Assembly: GCF_001713475.1 (NCBI RefSeq)
Contig: NZ_CP016499.1
Coordinates: 558,001-622,000 of the forward strand
Source: Agrobacterium sp. RAC06
GTDB lineage: Bacteria; Pseudomonadota; Alphaproteobacteria; Rhizobiales; Rhizobiaceae
DNA: 64,000 nt
Reading direction: 5' to 3'
The position numbers and the translations under genes are program-made. Under the pieces are notes generated by a model, which was not told the origin of the DNA, did no database searches, and worked only from the letters and a program-made list of their open reading frames with translations. The stretch's first letter is position 1; each line of letters starts with the position of its first letter. Shown here piece after piece: positions 41,209-51,036 of the stretch.

Positions 41209-42783
41209 GTGCCGCATCAACCGCCCGAGGGCGAAAAGCCGCTTTTGACCGTGCGGGGGCTGACGAAGCTGTTCGGCAGCTTCAAGGCCTGCGACGACAT
41301 CGACCTCGACATCGGCCATGGCGAGATCCACGCTCTTCTCGGCGAGAACGGTGCCGGCAAATCCACCCTTGTGAAGATGCTGTTCGGTATTCTCGCGCCC
41401 TCGGCGGGCTCGATCGGCTGGCAGGGGCAAGACCAGGTCATCCCCAATCCAGCCGCGGCCCGGCGTCTCGGCATCGGTATGGTCTTCCAGCATTTTTCGC
41501 TTTTCGAAGCGCTGACGGTCGCCGAGAACATCGCGCTGTCGCTCGACGAGAAGATCTCGATCTCCGAGCTTTCCAAGAAGGCGGCAGAGCTTTCGGTCGC
41601 CTATGGACTGCCGCTCGATCCCAATGCCCATGTCGCCGATCTCTCGGTCGGTGAGCGCCAGCGCATCGAGATTGTCCGCGCGCTCTTGCAGAACCCCAAA
41701 CTCATCATCCTTGACGAGCCGACCTCGGTGCTGACGCCCCAGGAAGCCGACAAGCTGTTCGAGACCCTGTTCAAGCTGAAGGCGGAAGGTCGCTCCGTTC
41801 TCTATATCAGCCACCGGCTTGAGGAAGTGCAGCGCATCTGCGATCGCGCAACCGTGCTCCGTCACGGCAAGGTCACGGGCGCCTGCGACCCGCGGCAGGA
41901 AACGCCGGCTTCGCTTGCCCGGATGATGGTGGGCGCCGATGTCGCCGGTGTCGAGAAGGTCGAGCCGCCCACGGATGGCGTCGTCCAGCTGCAGGTCACA
42001 GAGCTCTCGGTCAGCCCGCGGACACCTTTTGCCATGCCACTGAAGAGTGTTTCGATGACAGTGAAGGCGGGCGAGATCCTCGCCATTGCCGGGGTCGCCG
42101 GCAACGGCCAGAGCGAGCTCTTCGATGCGCTTTCCGGCGAGTATGTCGTTCCGAATCCCGATGCAATCCGCCTGCGCGGCAAGTCCGTCGGTCGCCTCGG
42201 GATTAACGAACGCAGGCTGCTCGGCGCCGGTTTCGTGCCTGAAGAGCGCCACGGCCATGCGGCAATCCCGGCCATGAGCCTGTCGGAAAACCTGTTTCTC
42301 TCGCGCAATGCGTCCGACCGTTCAGCCTACCTCGCAGGCGGGAAAATTGGTCTCATACGCCATGGGCTGGTGCAGCAGGCAGCGCGCCGCATCTCCGAGA
42401 TGATGGATGTGCGCAAGAGTGGTGATGATCCCTCCGCCGGTTCACTCTCGGGTGGCAATCTCCAGAAATTCATCGTCGGCCGCGAACTCGATCGCCAGCC
42501 CTCTGTGCTGGTCGTCAACCAGCCCACTTGGGGCGTCGATGCCGGCGCTGCAAGCCGAATCCGCCAGGCGCTGGTCGATCTTGCCAAGGCGGGATCCGCT
42601 GTGGTCGTCATCAGCCAGGACCTCGACGAGATCTTCGAGGTCGCAACTTCGATTGCGGCCATCTCCGAAGGCACGCTGTCCGACGCCTATCCCGCCTCGA
42701 CCATGACCCGCGAACGCATCGGTATCCTGATGGGCGGCGTGCATGGCCTGACCACTGCCCCGGAGGCGGCCCATGCGCATTGA
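41209..42783 (+). CDS. ABC importer ATP-binding protein (BMP/nucleoside type, two domains)
   Basis: About 524 residues from GTG 41209 with AAGGGGG upstream; an ATG at 41188 is an alternative. The first NBD has GENGAGKSTLVKML, LSVGERQRIEIVRAL and LIILDEPTSVLT. The second has GVAGNGQSELFDALSG, SLSGGNLQKFIVGREL and LVVNQPTWGVD, with the usual degenerate second site. This is the YufO/NupA type that powers purine nucleoside-like import with two permeases and a BMP-type binding protein, all encoded next. It overlaps the first permease by 11 bp. Confidence 0.92.
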   Translation: MPHQPPEGEKPLLTVRGLTKLFGSFKACDDIDLDIGHGEIHALLGENGAGKSTLVKMLFGILAPSAGSIGWQGQDQVIPNPAAARRLGIGMVFQHFSLFEALTVAENIALSLDEKISISELSKKAAELSVAYGLPLDPNAHVADLSVGERQRIEIVRALLQNPKLIILDEPTSVLTPQEADKLFETLFKLKAEGRSVLYISHRLEEVQRICDRATVLRHGKVTGACDPRQETPASLARMMVGADVAGVEKVEPPTDGVVQLQVTELSVSPRTPFAMPLKSVSMTVKAGEILAIAGVAGNGQSELFDALSGEYVVPNPDAIRLRGKSVGRLGINERRLLGAGFVPEERHGHAAIPAMSLSENLFLSRNASDRSAYLAGGKIGLIRHGLVQQAARRISEMMDVRKSGDDPSAGSLSGGNLQKFIVGRELDRQPSVLVVNQPTWGVDAGAASRIRQALVDLAKAGSAVVVISQDLDEIFEVATSIAAISEGTLSDAYPASTMTRERIGILMGGVHGLTTAPEAAHAH

Positions 42784-43864
42784 ACTCGAACGTCGTTCCC
42801 GGCAGTCCAGCCTGTTTGCCATCGTCTCGCCTTTGCTGGCGCTGGCGCTCACCGTCTTCTTCGGCGGCATCATGTTTGCGATGCTTGGCAAGGACCCGGT
42901 CTCGGCACTCTTCAGCTTCTTCATCGAGCCGCTGCTGGAGGTCTGGTCGCTGCATGAGCTTGCGGTGAAGGCCGCACCGCTGATCCTGATCGCTGTCGGT
43001 CTGTCGGTCTGTTATCGCTCGAACAACTGGAATATCGGTGCCGAGGGGCAGTTCATCGTCGGGGCCATCGTCGGCTCGATCCTGCCGATCACCTTCTATG
43101 AATGGAACTCGCCGCTGCTCTTGCCGATGATGATCGTCATGGGTGCCATCGGCGGTGCCGCCTATGGCGCCATTCCGGCGCTCTTGAAGACCCGCTTCAA
43201 CACGAATGAAATCCTGACCAGCCTGATGCTGGTCTACATCGCCCAGCTTTTCCTCGACTGGCTGACCCGCGGGGTCTGGAAGGACCCGGCCGGCTACAAT
43301 TTCCCGCAGTCGCGCTCTTTTGTCTCGGAAGCCGTGCTGCCAGAAATCCTTTCCTCCGGCCGCGCGCATCTCGGCATCATCTTTGCGCTGATTGCCGCCG
43401 TCGCCGTCTGGTTCATGATGCGCTACACGCTGAAGGGCTTTCAGGTCGTGGTTCTCGGGCAGTCGGAACGGGCAGGGCGCTTTGCCGGCTTCTCCTCGCG
43501 CAAGATGGTCTGGTTCTCGATGATGTTCTCGGGCGCGCTGGCCGGGCTGGCCGGTATTTCGGAAGTGTCGGGCTCGATCGGTCACCTGCAGCCGACCATT
43601 TCGCCGGGCTACGGCTTCACGGCCATCATCGTTGCCTTCCTCGGGCGTCTTAATCCGCTCGGCATCATCGCCTCCGGCTTCGTGCTGGCGCTGACCTATC
43701 TGGGCGGCGAGGGCGCACAGTTGTCGATCGGCGTCTCCGACAAGGTCACACGCGTCTTTCAGGGGCTGCTTCTTTTCTTTGTGCTCTCCTGTGACACACT
43801 CATTCTCTACAAGGTGCGGATCGTCTTTGATCGTGCCCGCAATGCCGCGACGAAGAGGGCTTGA
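42773..43864 (+). CDS. ABC transporter permease 1 (BMP/nucleoside type)
   Basis: The 363-residue, many-TM protein has segments such as SLFAIVSPLLALALTVFFGG, LILIAVGLSVCYRSNNWNIG and AEGQFIVGAIVGSI, the last close to the conserved EGQ-type motif of the RbsC-like permease family. It forms the channel with the second permease. The stop is three bp before the ATG of the next gene. Confidence 0.9.
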   Translation: MRIELERRSRQSSLFAIVSPLLALALTVFFGGIMFAMLGKDPVSALFSFFIEPLLEVWSLHELAVKAAPLILIAVGLSVCYRSNNWNIGAEGQFIVGAIVGSILPITFYEWNSPLLLPMMIVMGAIGGAAYGAIPALLKTRFNTNEILTSLMLVYIAQLFLDWLTRGVWKDPAGYNFPQSRSFVSEAVLPEILSSGRAHLGIIFALIAAVAVWFMMRYTLKGFQVVVLGQSERAGRFAGFSSRKMVWFSMMFSGALAGLAGISEVSGSIGHLQPTISPGYGFTAIIVAFLGRLNPLGIIASGFVLALTYLGGEGAQLSIGVSDKVTRVFQGLLLFFVLSCDTLILYKVRIVFDRARNAATKRA

Positions 43865-43866
43865 TC

Positions 43867-44781
43867 ATGTTCGAGGCCATCCTTCTCACTGTCATCACCG
43901 CCTCGACGCCGCTGGTGATCGCCGCCATGGGCGAACTCGTGGCCGAGCGTTCAGGCGTGCTGAACCTCGGCGTCGAAGGCATGATGATCATCGGTGCGGT
44001 CTGCGCCTTCATCGCGACGAACCTGACCGGCTCACCCTATGTCGGGGTTCTCGCAGGGATCGCGACCGGCGCGGCCTTCTCGCTGCTCTTTGGTTTCCTG
44101 ACGCTCACCCTCGTCGCCAATCAGGTGGCGACCGGTCTGGCACTCACCATCCTCGGCCTTGGCGTCTCCGGCATGATCGGCGAAAGCGTGGTCGGTGTGC
44201 CCGGTGTGAAGATGCAGCCGATCGTCATTCCGCTTCTGTCGGACATTGCTGTGATCGGCCCCATCCTCTTCGCCCAGGACCTGTTCTTCTACCTTTCCAT
44301 TCTGCTGGTTGCCGGCGTGAACTGGTATCTGTTCAAGAGCCGCTCGGGCCTCAAGCTGCGCGCGATCGGCGACAGCCACGGCTCGGCGCATACGCTCGGG
44401 CTACCCGTCATCCGGACGCGCTATCTGGCGGTGATGTTCGGCGGCGCTTGTGCCGGTCTTGCCGGTGCGCAGCTGTCGCTGGTGTATACGCCGCAATGGG
44501 TGGAGAACATGTCCGCCGGCCGCGGCTGGATCGCGCTCGCGCTCGTCGTCTTCGCCGCATGGCGGCCCTGGCGGGTTCTTGCCGGCGGCTACCTCTTCGG
44601 TGCCGTGACCATCGGGCAGCTGCATGCGCAAGCGCTCGGCATCGGTCTGCCCTCGCAATTTCTGTCCGCGCTGCCCTATGCGGCGACCATTGTCGTGCTG
44701 ATCATAATCTCCCATAATCGCCGCACGACGCTGATCAACACGCCGGCCTGCCTCGGCAAGCCGTTCGTGCCGGATAGATAA
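43867..44781 (+). CDS. ABC transporter permease 2 (BMP/nucleoside type)
   Basis: A 304-residue protein starting at ATG 43867 with AGAGGG upstream. Segments ELVAERSGVLNLGVEGMMII and GGACAGLAGAQLSLVYTPQW are hallmarks of the second permease in NupABC-like systems. It follows permease 1 with 2 bp between stop and start. Confidence 0.92.
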   Translation: MFEAILLTVITASTPLVIAAMGELVAERSGVLNLGVEGMMIIGAVCAFIATNLTGSPYVGVLAGIATGAAFSLLFGFLTLTLVANQVATGLALTILGLGVSGMIGESVVGVPGVKMQPIVIPLLSDIAVIGPILFAQDLFFYLSILLVAGVNWYLFKSRSGLKLRAIGDSHGSAHTLGLPVIRTRYLAVMFGGACAGLAGAQLSLVYTPQWVENMSAGRGWIALALVVFAAWRPWRVLAGGYLFGAVTIGQLHAQALGIGLPSQFLSALPYAATIVVLIIISHNRRTTLINTPACLGKPFVPDR

Positions 44782-44821
44782 TCAAAACAAAAGCTTCAAC
44801 CTAACCAGACAGGGGTACATC

Positions 44822-45895
44822 ATGAAAAACATCCTCCTCGCGCTTGCCGCATCGGCAGCCGCAATCGTCGGCGTCGCGGCACCCGCCGCCGCTCAGGACA
44901 AGACGAAGATCTGCTTCGTCCACGTCGGCTCGAAGACCGACGGTGGCTGGACCCAGGCGCATGATATCGGCCGCCAGGAGCTTCAGGCTCATTTCGGCGA
45001 CAAGATTGAAACGCCTTACCTCGAAAACGTGCCGGAAGGTCCGGATGCCGAGCGCGCCATCGAGCGCATGGCCCGTTCCGGCTGCGCCCTGGTCTACACG
45101 ACCTCCTTCGGCTTCATGGATGCAACCCTGAAGGTCGCCGAGAAGTTTCCGGATGTGAAGTTCGAACACGCCACCGGCTACAAGACTGCAGACAATGTCG
45201 CGACCTACAATTCGCGCTTCTATGAAGGCCGCTTCATCAACGGTCAGATCGCCGGCAAGATGTCGAAGACCGGTGTCGCCGGTTACATCGCTTCCTTCCC
45301 GATCCCGGAAGTCGTCGCCGGCATCAACGCCTTCCTGCACGGCGCCCGCACCGTCAACCCGGAATTCAAGCTGAAGGTCATCTGGGTCAACACCTGGTTC
45401 GACCCCGGCAAGGAAGCCGATGCCGCAAAGGCGCTGTTTGACCAGGGCGTGGACATTCTGACCCAGCACACCGACACGACGGCTCCGATGCAGGTTGCCG
45501 AAGAACGTGGGATGAAGGCCTTCGGTCAGGCCTCCGACATGATCGCCGCCGGCCCGACTGCGCAGCTCAGCGCCATCGTCGACACCTGGTCGCCCTACTA
45601 CATCAAGCGCACCCAGGCTGTTCTCGACGGCACATGGAGCTCGGCGCAGACTTTCGACGGTCTCGTCGACGGCATTCTGTCGATGGCGCCCTATACCAAC
45701 ATGCCCGACGACGTGAAGGCCATGGCCATGGACACTGAAGCCAAGATCAAGTCCGGCGAACTGAAGCCCTTCACCGGTCCGCTCAACAAGCAGGACGGCT
45801 CCGTCTGGTTGGCGGAAGGTGAGTCGGCTGACTACGGCACCATCCTCGGCATGAACTTCTACATTGAAGGTGTAGACGACAAGCTGCCGCAGTAA
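44822..45895 (+). CDS. BMP-family periplasmic substrate-binding protein
   Basis: The 357-residue protein has a Sec signal (KNILLALAASAAAIVGVAAP, cleavage after AAA). The mature part, KICFVHVGSKTDGGWTQAHD, GCALVYTTSFGFMDATLKVA and HATGYKTADNVATYNSRFYE, is the BMP/Med (PnrA-like) fold, which binds nucleosides or related compounds. It is the last gene of the operon, followed by a clear terminator. Lacks a lipobox, so it is soluble in the periplasm. Confidence 0.92.
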   Translation: MKNILLALAASAAAIVGVAAPAAAQDKTKICFVHVGSKTDGGWTQAHDIGRQELQAHFGDKIETPYLENVPEGPDAERAIERMARSGCALVYTTSFGFMDATLKVAEKFPDVKFEHATGYKTADNVATYNSRFYEGRFINGQIAGKMSKTGVAGYIASFPIPEVVAGINAFLHGARTVNPEFKLKVIWVNTWFDPGKEADAAKALFDQGVDILTQHTDTTAPMQVAEERGMKAFGQASDMIAAGPTAQLSAIVDTWSPYYIKRTQAVLDGTWSSAQTFDGLVDGILSMAPYTNMPDDVKAMAMDTEAKIKSGELKPFTGPLNKQDGSVWLAEGESADYGTILGMNFYIEGVDDKLPQ

Positions 45896-45914
45896 TCTGC
45901 GACTTGCGGAAATG

Positions 45915-45946
45915 GAAAGAGCGCCTTTGGGCGCTCTTTCTTGTTT
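45915..45946 (+). terminator. Rho-independent terminator after the BMP operon
   Basis: A perfect 11-bp stem, GAAAGAGCGCC (45915-45925) and GGCGCTCTTTC (45930-45940), with loop TTTG and a following TTGTTT. It closes the four-gene ABC importer operon. Confidence 0.88.
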
Positions 45947-46043
45947 AGAATTCCTAAAATTGCAGGAATACTCAGATAGCGCCTTCACCCGCATTGGCCT
46001 TTCGTATAACTACCCCAGCAAATAAGTCGGGGTGTGAGTCAGG

Positions 46044-46796
46044 ATGCGGAAGGAAGAGGTTCGGGAACTGAAGGTCGTTTCCAATCTTCGGACGAGCCAT
46101 GCGAAGGTGGTCGAGCAAGTCGGCCTTGCGATCGTCGGGGGTCGATTTGGCATCGGCGAACCCTTGCCTGGGGATGCTGAACTGGAGGCTCAGTTCGATG
46201 TGTCGCGGTCCGTGCTGCGCGAGGCGATGAAGACGCTGACCGCCAAAGGTCTGGTGGTTGCCAAATCGCGCGTCGGGACACGGGTGACTGACCGCTGTCA
46301 CTGGAACCTTGTCGATGAAGACGTGCTGCGCTGGCATTTCCGGACGGGCGTCACACACGAGTTCATCGATCATCTCTATGACGTCCGCATGGTCCTGGAG
46401 CCGGCATCGGCTGCGTTCGCGGCGCTGCGCGCTTCGGCGGCGGACTGTGCGGAACTGCGTCATTACGCCATGCTCCTGGGTTCCAACGAACTCGACTGGC
46501 AGGGCCAGGTGGAGGCAGACTTACGCTTCCACGTTCTTTTGACCCTCGTCGGGGCCAACCCGTTTCTCGAAAGCATGGTCGGTTTCATAAAGGCCTCGCT
46601 CGACGGCGCCTTCACCATGGCCTTCGATCCTGAACTTGCCGGCCGCGGGGAGGCGATCAGCGAGCTTCATCTGGCCATCGTCGATGCGATCGAGCAAGGC
46701 GATGCCGAGACTGCGCGGGCCGCCACCGAACGGGCGATCGAGCAGGGGCGTGCAGCAGCGCTGAAGGCCGTCGAGAACTCCCAGAAGCGCGGCTAG
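46044..46796 (+). CDS. FadR/FCD-type GntR transcriptional regulator
   Basis: The 250-residue protein has a winged helix ([20 protein letters not shown] is the recognition part, here [18 protein letters not shown]) and a C-terminal FCD helical domain with [19 protein letters not shown] and [20 protein letters not shown], whose His and Asp may hold a metal. FCD regulators sense sugar acids or similar small acids. It lies after the terminator of the BMP importer and may control it, but this is an inference from distance only. Confidence 0.88.
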   Translation: MRKEEVRELKVVSNLRTSHAKVVEQVGLAIVGGRFGIGEPLPGDAELEAQFDVSRSVLREAMKTLTAKGLVVAKSRVGTRVTDRCHWNLVDEDVLRWHFRTGVTHEFIDHLYDVRMVLEPASAAFAALRASAADCAELRHYAMLLGSNELDWQGQVEADLRFHVLLTLVGANPFLESMVGFIKASLDGAFTMAFDPELAGRGEAISELHLAIVDAIEQGDAETARAATERAIEQGRAAALKAVENSQKRG

Positions 46797-46866
46797 TTCT
46801 CCGAACACTTGCGGGCGGCACCTGCTGGTATTAGTGAGGAGCGCCATTCTCAGCTTGGAGCCATCC

Positions 46867-48228
46867 ATGAACCGTACCTGTCTCGCCGTCGTTCTCGCTG
46901 CTGGTGACAGCACCCGCATGAAGTCGTCGATGTCGAAGGTGCTGCATCCGGTGGGTGGGCGTCCGATGATCGCGCATGTCATGGCATCGATCGCCGCGTC
47001 TGGTGTGTCTGATGTGGCACTGGTTCTCGGTCGTGATGCCGACAAGGTCGAAAAGGCAGCCTCGATCGAAGGGCTTGCGGTCGCAGGCGTGTTGCAGACC
47101 GAGCGCCTCGGCACCGGTCACGCCGTTCTGATGGCCAAGGAGGCGATTGCCCGCGGTTATGACGAGATCCTCGTTGCCTATGGCGATGTGCCGCTGATCA
47201 CTGCCGCGCCGCTGAAAGCTGCCCGCGAAGCGCTTGCCGGCGGTGCCGATGTCGCCGTCATCGGTTTTCATACGGCCAATCCGACAGGTTATGGCCGTTT
47301 GCTGGTCGAAAATGGCGAGCTGGTCGCCATCCGCGAGGAAAAGGATGCGACCGAGGCCGAGCGCGCCGTGACCTGGTGCAACAGTGGATTGATGGCGATC
47401 GACGGCAAGAAGGCCGTCGATCTCCTCTCCCGGATCGGCAACCAGAACGCCAAGGGTGAGTATTATCTGACCGACCTCGTCGAGATTGCCCGGTCCTTGG
47501 GTGGCAAGGCTGTCGCCGTGGACGCGCCGGAGAGTGAACTGACCGGCTGCAACAATCGCGCCGAGCTCGCCGTCATCGAACGCCTCTGGCAGGAGCGCCG
47601 CCGCCACGAGTTGATGGTCTCGGGCGTCACCATGATCGCGCCGGAAACGGTTTTCCTCAGCCATGACACGGTCATCGGCCAGGATGCGCTGATCGAGCCG
47701 AACGTCGTCTTCGGCCCCGGCGTCACCGTCGAGGGCGGCGCCGTGATCCATGCCTTCTCGCATCTCGAAGGCGCCCATGTGGCCGCCGGTGCAACCGTCG
47801 GGCCGTTTGCGCGCCTGCGCCCAGGTGCCAATCTTGCCGAAGGCGCCAAGGTGGGCAATTTCTGCGAGGTGAAGAAGGCCGAGATCGGCCGTGGCGCCAA
47901 GGTCAACCACCTGACCTATATCGGCGACGCCGTCGTTGGCGCCGAGACCAATATCGGCGCTGGCACCATCACCTGCAACTATGATGGCGTGAACAAGTTT
48001 GAGACGCATATCGGGGCCGGGGCCTTCATCGGCTCCAATTCGTCGCTGGTGGCGCCGGTCAAGATCGGCGATGGCGCGCTCATCGCGTCCGGCAGCGTCA
48101 TCACCGAGGACGTGCCCGCCGATGCACTCGCCTTCGGCCGTGCTCGCCAGGAGATGAAGCCGGGCCGCGCCGCTGTGATCCGCGAGCGCAATCTGGCAAT
48201 CAAGGCCGCCAAGAAGTCCGGCAAGTAA
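46867..48228 (+). CDS. glmU: Bifunctional UDP-GlcNAc pyrophosphorylase / glucosamine-1-phosphate acetyltransferase, GlmU
   Basis: The 453-residue protein starts at ATG 46867 ([20 protein letters not shown]). The N-terminal nucleotidyltransferase has LAAGDSTRM and KVLHPVGG, and [10 protein letters not shown]. The C-terminal left-handed beta helix shows hexapeptide repeats ([36 protein letters not shown]). It makes UDP-GlcNAc for peptidoglycan and lipid A. The next gene is glmS, giving a compact amino-sugar pair. Confidence 0.95.
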   Translation: MNRTCLAVVLAAGDSTRMKSSMSKVLHPVGGRPMIAHVMASIAASGVSDVALVLGRDADKVEKAASIEGLAVAGVLQTERLGTGHAVLMAKEAIARGYDEILVAYGDVPLITAAPLKAAREALAGGADVAVIGFHTANPTGYGRLLVENGELVAIREEKDATEAERAVTWCNSGLMAIDGKKAVDLLSRIGNQNAKGEYYLTDLVEIARSLGGKAVAVDAPESELTGCNNRAELAVIERLWQERRRHELMVSGVTMIAPETVFLSHDTVIGQDALIEPNVVFGPGVTVEGGAVIHAFSHLEGAHVAAGATVGPFARLRPGANLAEGAKVGNFCEVKKAEIGRGAKVNHLTYIGDAVVGAETNIGAGTITCNYDGVNKFETHIGAGAFIGSNSSLVAPVKIGDGALIASGSVITEDVPADALAFGRARQEMKPGRAAVIRERNLAIKAAKKSGK

Positions 48229-48366
48229 GAGCGCCAAAACAAACTTCACCGCTTGTTATGCTGCGTTGCATTACGAGACGAAATGCAATTTGACCTCACG
48301 CACAATTGCCTATTGCGGTGGAACCGCTAGGAAAAGCCGCGTGGTTGATACGAAACGGAGAATTTC

Positions 48367-50193
48367 ATGTGCGGCATCGTTGGCATTGTCGGTAACAAGC
48401 CCGTAGCGGAGCGTCTGGTCGACGCCTTGAAGCGGCTCGAATATCGCGGCTATGATTCCGCCGGTGTTGCCACCATCAACGACGACAAGCTCGATCGTCG
48501 GCGGGCGGAAGGCAAGCTCTTCAATCTCGAGACGAAGCTCGCGGGCGATCCGCTGCCCGGCAATATCGGCATCGCTCACACTCGCTGGGCAACCCATGGC
48601 GTGCCGAATGAAACGAACGCGCATCCGCATTTCGTCGAGGGCGTGGCGGTTGTTCACAACGGCATCATCGAGAATTTCTCCGAGATCAAGGAAGAACTCG
48701 CTGCCGAAGGTGCCGTCTTTGCCACCCAGACCGACACCGAAGTCGTCGCCCAGTTGCTCGCCAAGTATCGCCGCCAGGGTCTTGGCCGCCGCGAAGCCAT
48801 GCACGAGATGCTGCGCCATGTGACCGGCGCCTATGCGCTTGCCGTCATCTTCCAAGACGATCCCTCGACCATCATGGCGGCCCGTTCCGGCCCGCCACTG
48901 GCGATCGGCTTTGGCGATGGCGAGATGTTCCTCGGCTCGGATGCCATTGCGCTCTCGCCCTTCACGAACCGCATCGCCTATCTCCACGACGGCGACTGGG
49001 CTGTCATCGGCAAGCAGGGCGCCCACATCTTCGACGTGGACGGCAATCCGGTCGAACGCCCGGTGCAGATCTCCTCGGCGTCGGCCTACATGATCGACAA
49101 GGGCAATCATCGCCACTTCATGGAAAAGGAGATCTACGAGCAGCCGGAAGTGATCTCCCACGCCCTTTCGCATTACGTGGACTTCGCCAATCACACCGTC
49201 CGCGAAGCCGCGAATGAAATCGACTTCGCCGGTTTGCGCGGCCTCGCCATCTCCGCCTGCGGCACCGCCTATCTGGCTGGCCTCGTCGGCAAATACTGGT
49301 TCGAGCGTTATGCCCGCCTGCCGGTCGAAATCGATGTCGCCTCGGAATTCCGCTACCGCGAAATGCCGCTTTCGAAGGACCAGGCCGCCCTTTTCATCTC
49401 ACAGTCCGGTGAAACTGCCGATACGCTCGCGTCGCTGCGCTACTGCCGTGATAACGGGCTGAAGATCGGTGCTGTCGTCAACGTCAAGGAATCGACGATC
49501 GCCCGCGAATCGGATGCTGTCTTCCCGATCCTCGCTGGTCCGGAAATCGGCGTCGCTTCCACCAAGGCCTTCACCTGTCAGCTCGCCGTGCTCGCCTCGC
49601 TGGCGCTCGCCGCCGGTCGTGCCCGTGGCACGATTGATGAGACGGAAGAAAAGCAACTGGTGAAGAGCCTGGCCGAAATGCCGCGCATCATGAGCCAGGT
49701 CCTGAATGCCGTACAGCCGCAGATCGAGGCTCTTTCGCGCGACCTATCGAAATTCAAGGATGTGCTCTATCTCGGCCGTGGTACCAGCTATCCGCTGGCA
49801 CTCGAAGGCGCGCTGAAGCTCAAGGAAATCTCTTATATCCACGCCGAAGGTTATGCCGCCGGCGAGCTGAAGCATGGCCCGATCGCCCTGATCGACGAGA
49901 ACATGCCTGTGATCGTCATTGCACCTTTCGACCGCTTCTTCGAGAAGACCGTGTCGAACATGCAGGAGGTGGCCGCCCGGGGCGGCAAGATCATCTTCAT
50001 CACCGACGAGAAGGGCGCTGCCGCCTCGAAGCTTGAGACAATGGCAACCATCGTGCTGCCCGTCGTCGCCGAGATCATCTCCCCGATGGTCTATTCCATC
50101 CCGATCCAGCTTCTCGCCTATCACACAGCTGTCTTCATGGGCACCGACGTCGACCAGCCGCGCAACCTCGCCAAGTCCGTCACGGTCGAGTGA
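48367..50193 (+). CDS. glmS: Glutamine:fructose-6-phosphate aminotransferase, GlmS
   Basis: The 608-residue protein begins MCGIVGIVGNKPVAE, with the catalytic N-terminal Cys of the glutaminase domain. RWATHGVPNETNAHPH is the glutamine-site loop. Two SIS domains follow (ISACGTAYLAGLVGKYW, LYLGRGTSYPLALEGALKLK), and the C-terminus DQPRNLAKSVTVE is the conserved end that shields the ammonia channel. It makes glucosamine-6-phosphate, the substrate that leads to GlmU's reaction. Confidence 0.96.
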   Translation: MCGIVGIVGNKPVAERLVDALKRLEYRGYDSAGVATINDDKLDRRRAEGKLFNLETKLAGDPLPGNIGIAHTRWATHGVPNETNAHPHFVEGVAVVHNGIIENFSEIKEELAAEGAVFATQTDTEVVAQLLAKYRRQGLGRREAMHEMLRHVTGAYALAVIFQDDPSTIMAARSGPPLAIGFGDGEMFLGSDAIALSPFTNRIAYLHDGDWAVIGKQGAHIFDVDGNPVERPVQISSASAYMIDKGNHRHFMEKEIYEQPEVISHALSHYVDFANHTVREAANEIDFAGLRGLAISACGTAYLAGLVGKYWFERYARLPVEIDVASEFRYREMPLSKDQAALFISQSGETADTLASLRYCRDNGLKIGAVVNVKESTIARESDAVFPILAGPEIGVASTKAFTCQLAVLASLALAAGRARGTIDETEEKQLVKSLAEMPRIMSQVLNAVQPQIEALSRDLSKFKDVLYLGRGTSYPLALEGALKLKEISYIHAEGYAAGELKHGPIALIDENMPVIVIAPFDRFFEKTVSNMQEVAARGGKIIFITDEKGAAASKLETMATIVLPVVAEIISPMVYSIPIQLLAYHTAVFMGTDVDQPRNLAKSVTVE

Positions 50194-50199
50194 TCCCCG

Positions 50200-50223
50200 A
50201 TTGGGGCAGTCCGCTGCCCCAAT
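50200..50223 (+). terminator. Hairpin terminator after glmS
   Basis: A perfect 10-bp stem, ATTGGGGCAG (50200-50209) and CTGCCCCAAT (50214-50223), with loop TCCG, followed by TCTTGCTCTTG. It lies 7 bp after the glmS stop. Confidence 0.8.
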
Positions 50224-50295
50224 TCTTGCTCTTGCGCCATAGGTGTCAGTCCGGCATTGTCCGCAGCGTTACGGCACTGCACAATGACGGTGGGC

Positions 50296-51024
50296 ATGAC
50301 CGAAGGTTCTGACAGGATTTCGATGGCGACCCGGCTCAGGAACAACTTCCTGACTGGTCTCATCATCTGCGCGCCGATGACGATCACCATCTATCTGACC
50401 TGGACCTTCATCCGCTGGGCAGACAGCTGGGTGAAGCCCTATCTGCCGGATCGATACAACCCGGAAGCCTATCTCACCTTTGCGATACCGGGGACCGGGC
50501 TTCTCATCGCCATCCTCTTCATCACGCTCGTCGGCTTTCTCGGCCGCAACCTGATCGGCCGCTCGATCGTCTCCTACAGCGAGAACATCCTGAACCGGAT
50601 GCCGCTGGTGCGTACCGTCTACAAGAGCACCAAGCAGATCTTCGAGACCGTGCTGAAAGAGCAGGGCAATTCCTTCAAGAAGGTCGGCCTGATCGAGTTT
50701 CCGCGCGCCGGGACCTGGGCGCTGGTCTTCGTTTCGACGGATGCCAAGGGAGAGATTGCCGCGAAGCTCAACCAGGACGGCGAGGAAATGGTGGCGGTCT
50801 TCCTCGCGCCGACCCCTGTTCCCACAGCCGGCTTCCTGATGTTCGTGCCGCGCAGCAAACTGATGCTGCTCGATATGAGTCCGGAAGAGGGGGTTAAACT
50901 CTTGATCTCGGCCGGCCTGGTCACGCCGGACTACAAGCCGACCGTCGCGGACGCCATGGCGGCATTTCAGGACCTCGCGGCGGACGATCCGATCGAGCCG
51001 CCCAAGCGTGCCGGCCGTTCCTGA
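50296..51024 (+). CDS. DUF502 membrane protein
   Basis: About 242 residues. ATG 50296 (MTEGSDRISMATRLRNNFLT) is chosen because this length matches the usual family start. ATG 50284 is upstream, and ATG 50323 has its own AGGA site. Two TM segments (GLIICAPMTITIYLTWTFIR, IPGTGLLIAILFITLVGFLG) precede a soluble domain with VRTVYKSTKQIFETVL and VSTDAKGEIAAKLNQDG. Function unknown; the position before recG is a conserved rhizobial layout. Confidence 0.85.
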   Translation: MTEGSDRISMATRLRNNFLTGLIICAPMTITIYLTWTFIRWADSWVKPYLPDRYNPEAYLTFAIPGTGLLIAILFITLVGFLGRNLIGRSIVSYSENILNRMPLVRTVYKSTKQIFETVLKEQGNSFKKVGLIEFPRAGTWALVFVSTDAKGEIAAKLNQDGEEMVAVFLAPTPVPTAGFLMFVPRSKLMLLDMSPEEGVKLLISAGLVTPDYKPTVADAMAAFQDLAADDPIEPPKRAGRS

Positions 51025-51036
51025 ACACGTCTTTCC

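Noticed and set aside
46867..46990. Unusual substitutions in the GlmU nucleotidyltransferase motif (LAAGDSTRM and MSKVLH)
   Set aside because: They differ from the textbook LAAGxGTRM/PKVLH, but from memory similar variants occur in alphaproteobacterial GlmU; not a damaged gene.
48229..48366. glmS ribozyme or other riboswitch before glmS
   Set aside because: The gap is short and has no conserved ribozyme core I can recognise; this ribozyme class is known mainly from Gram-positive bacteria.
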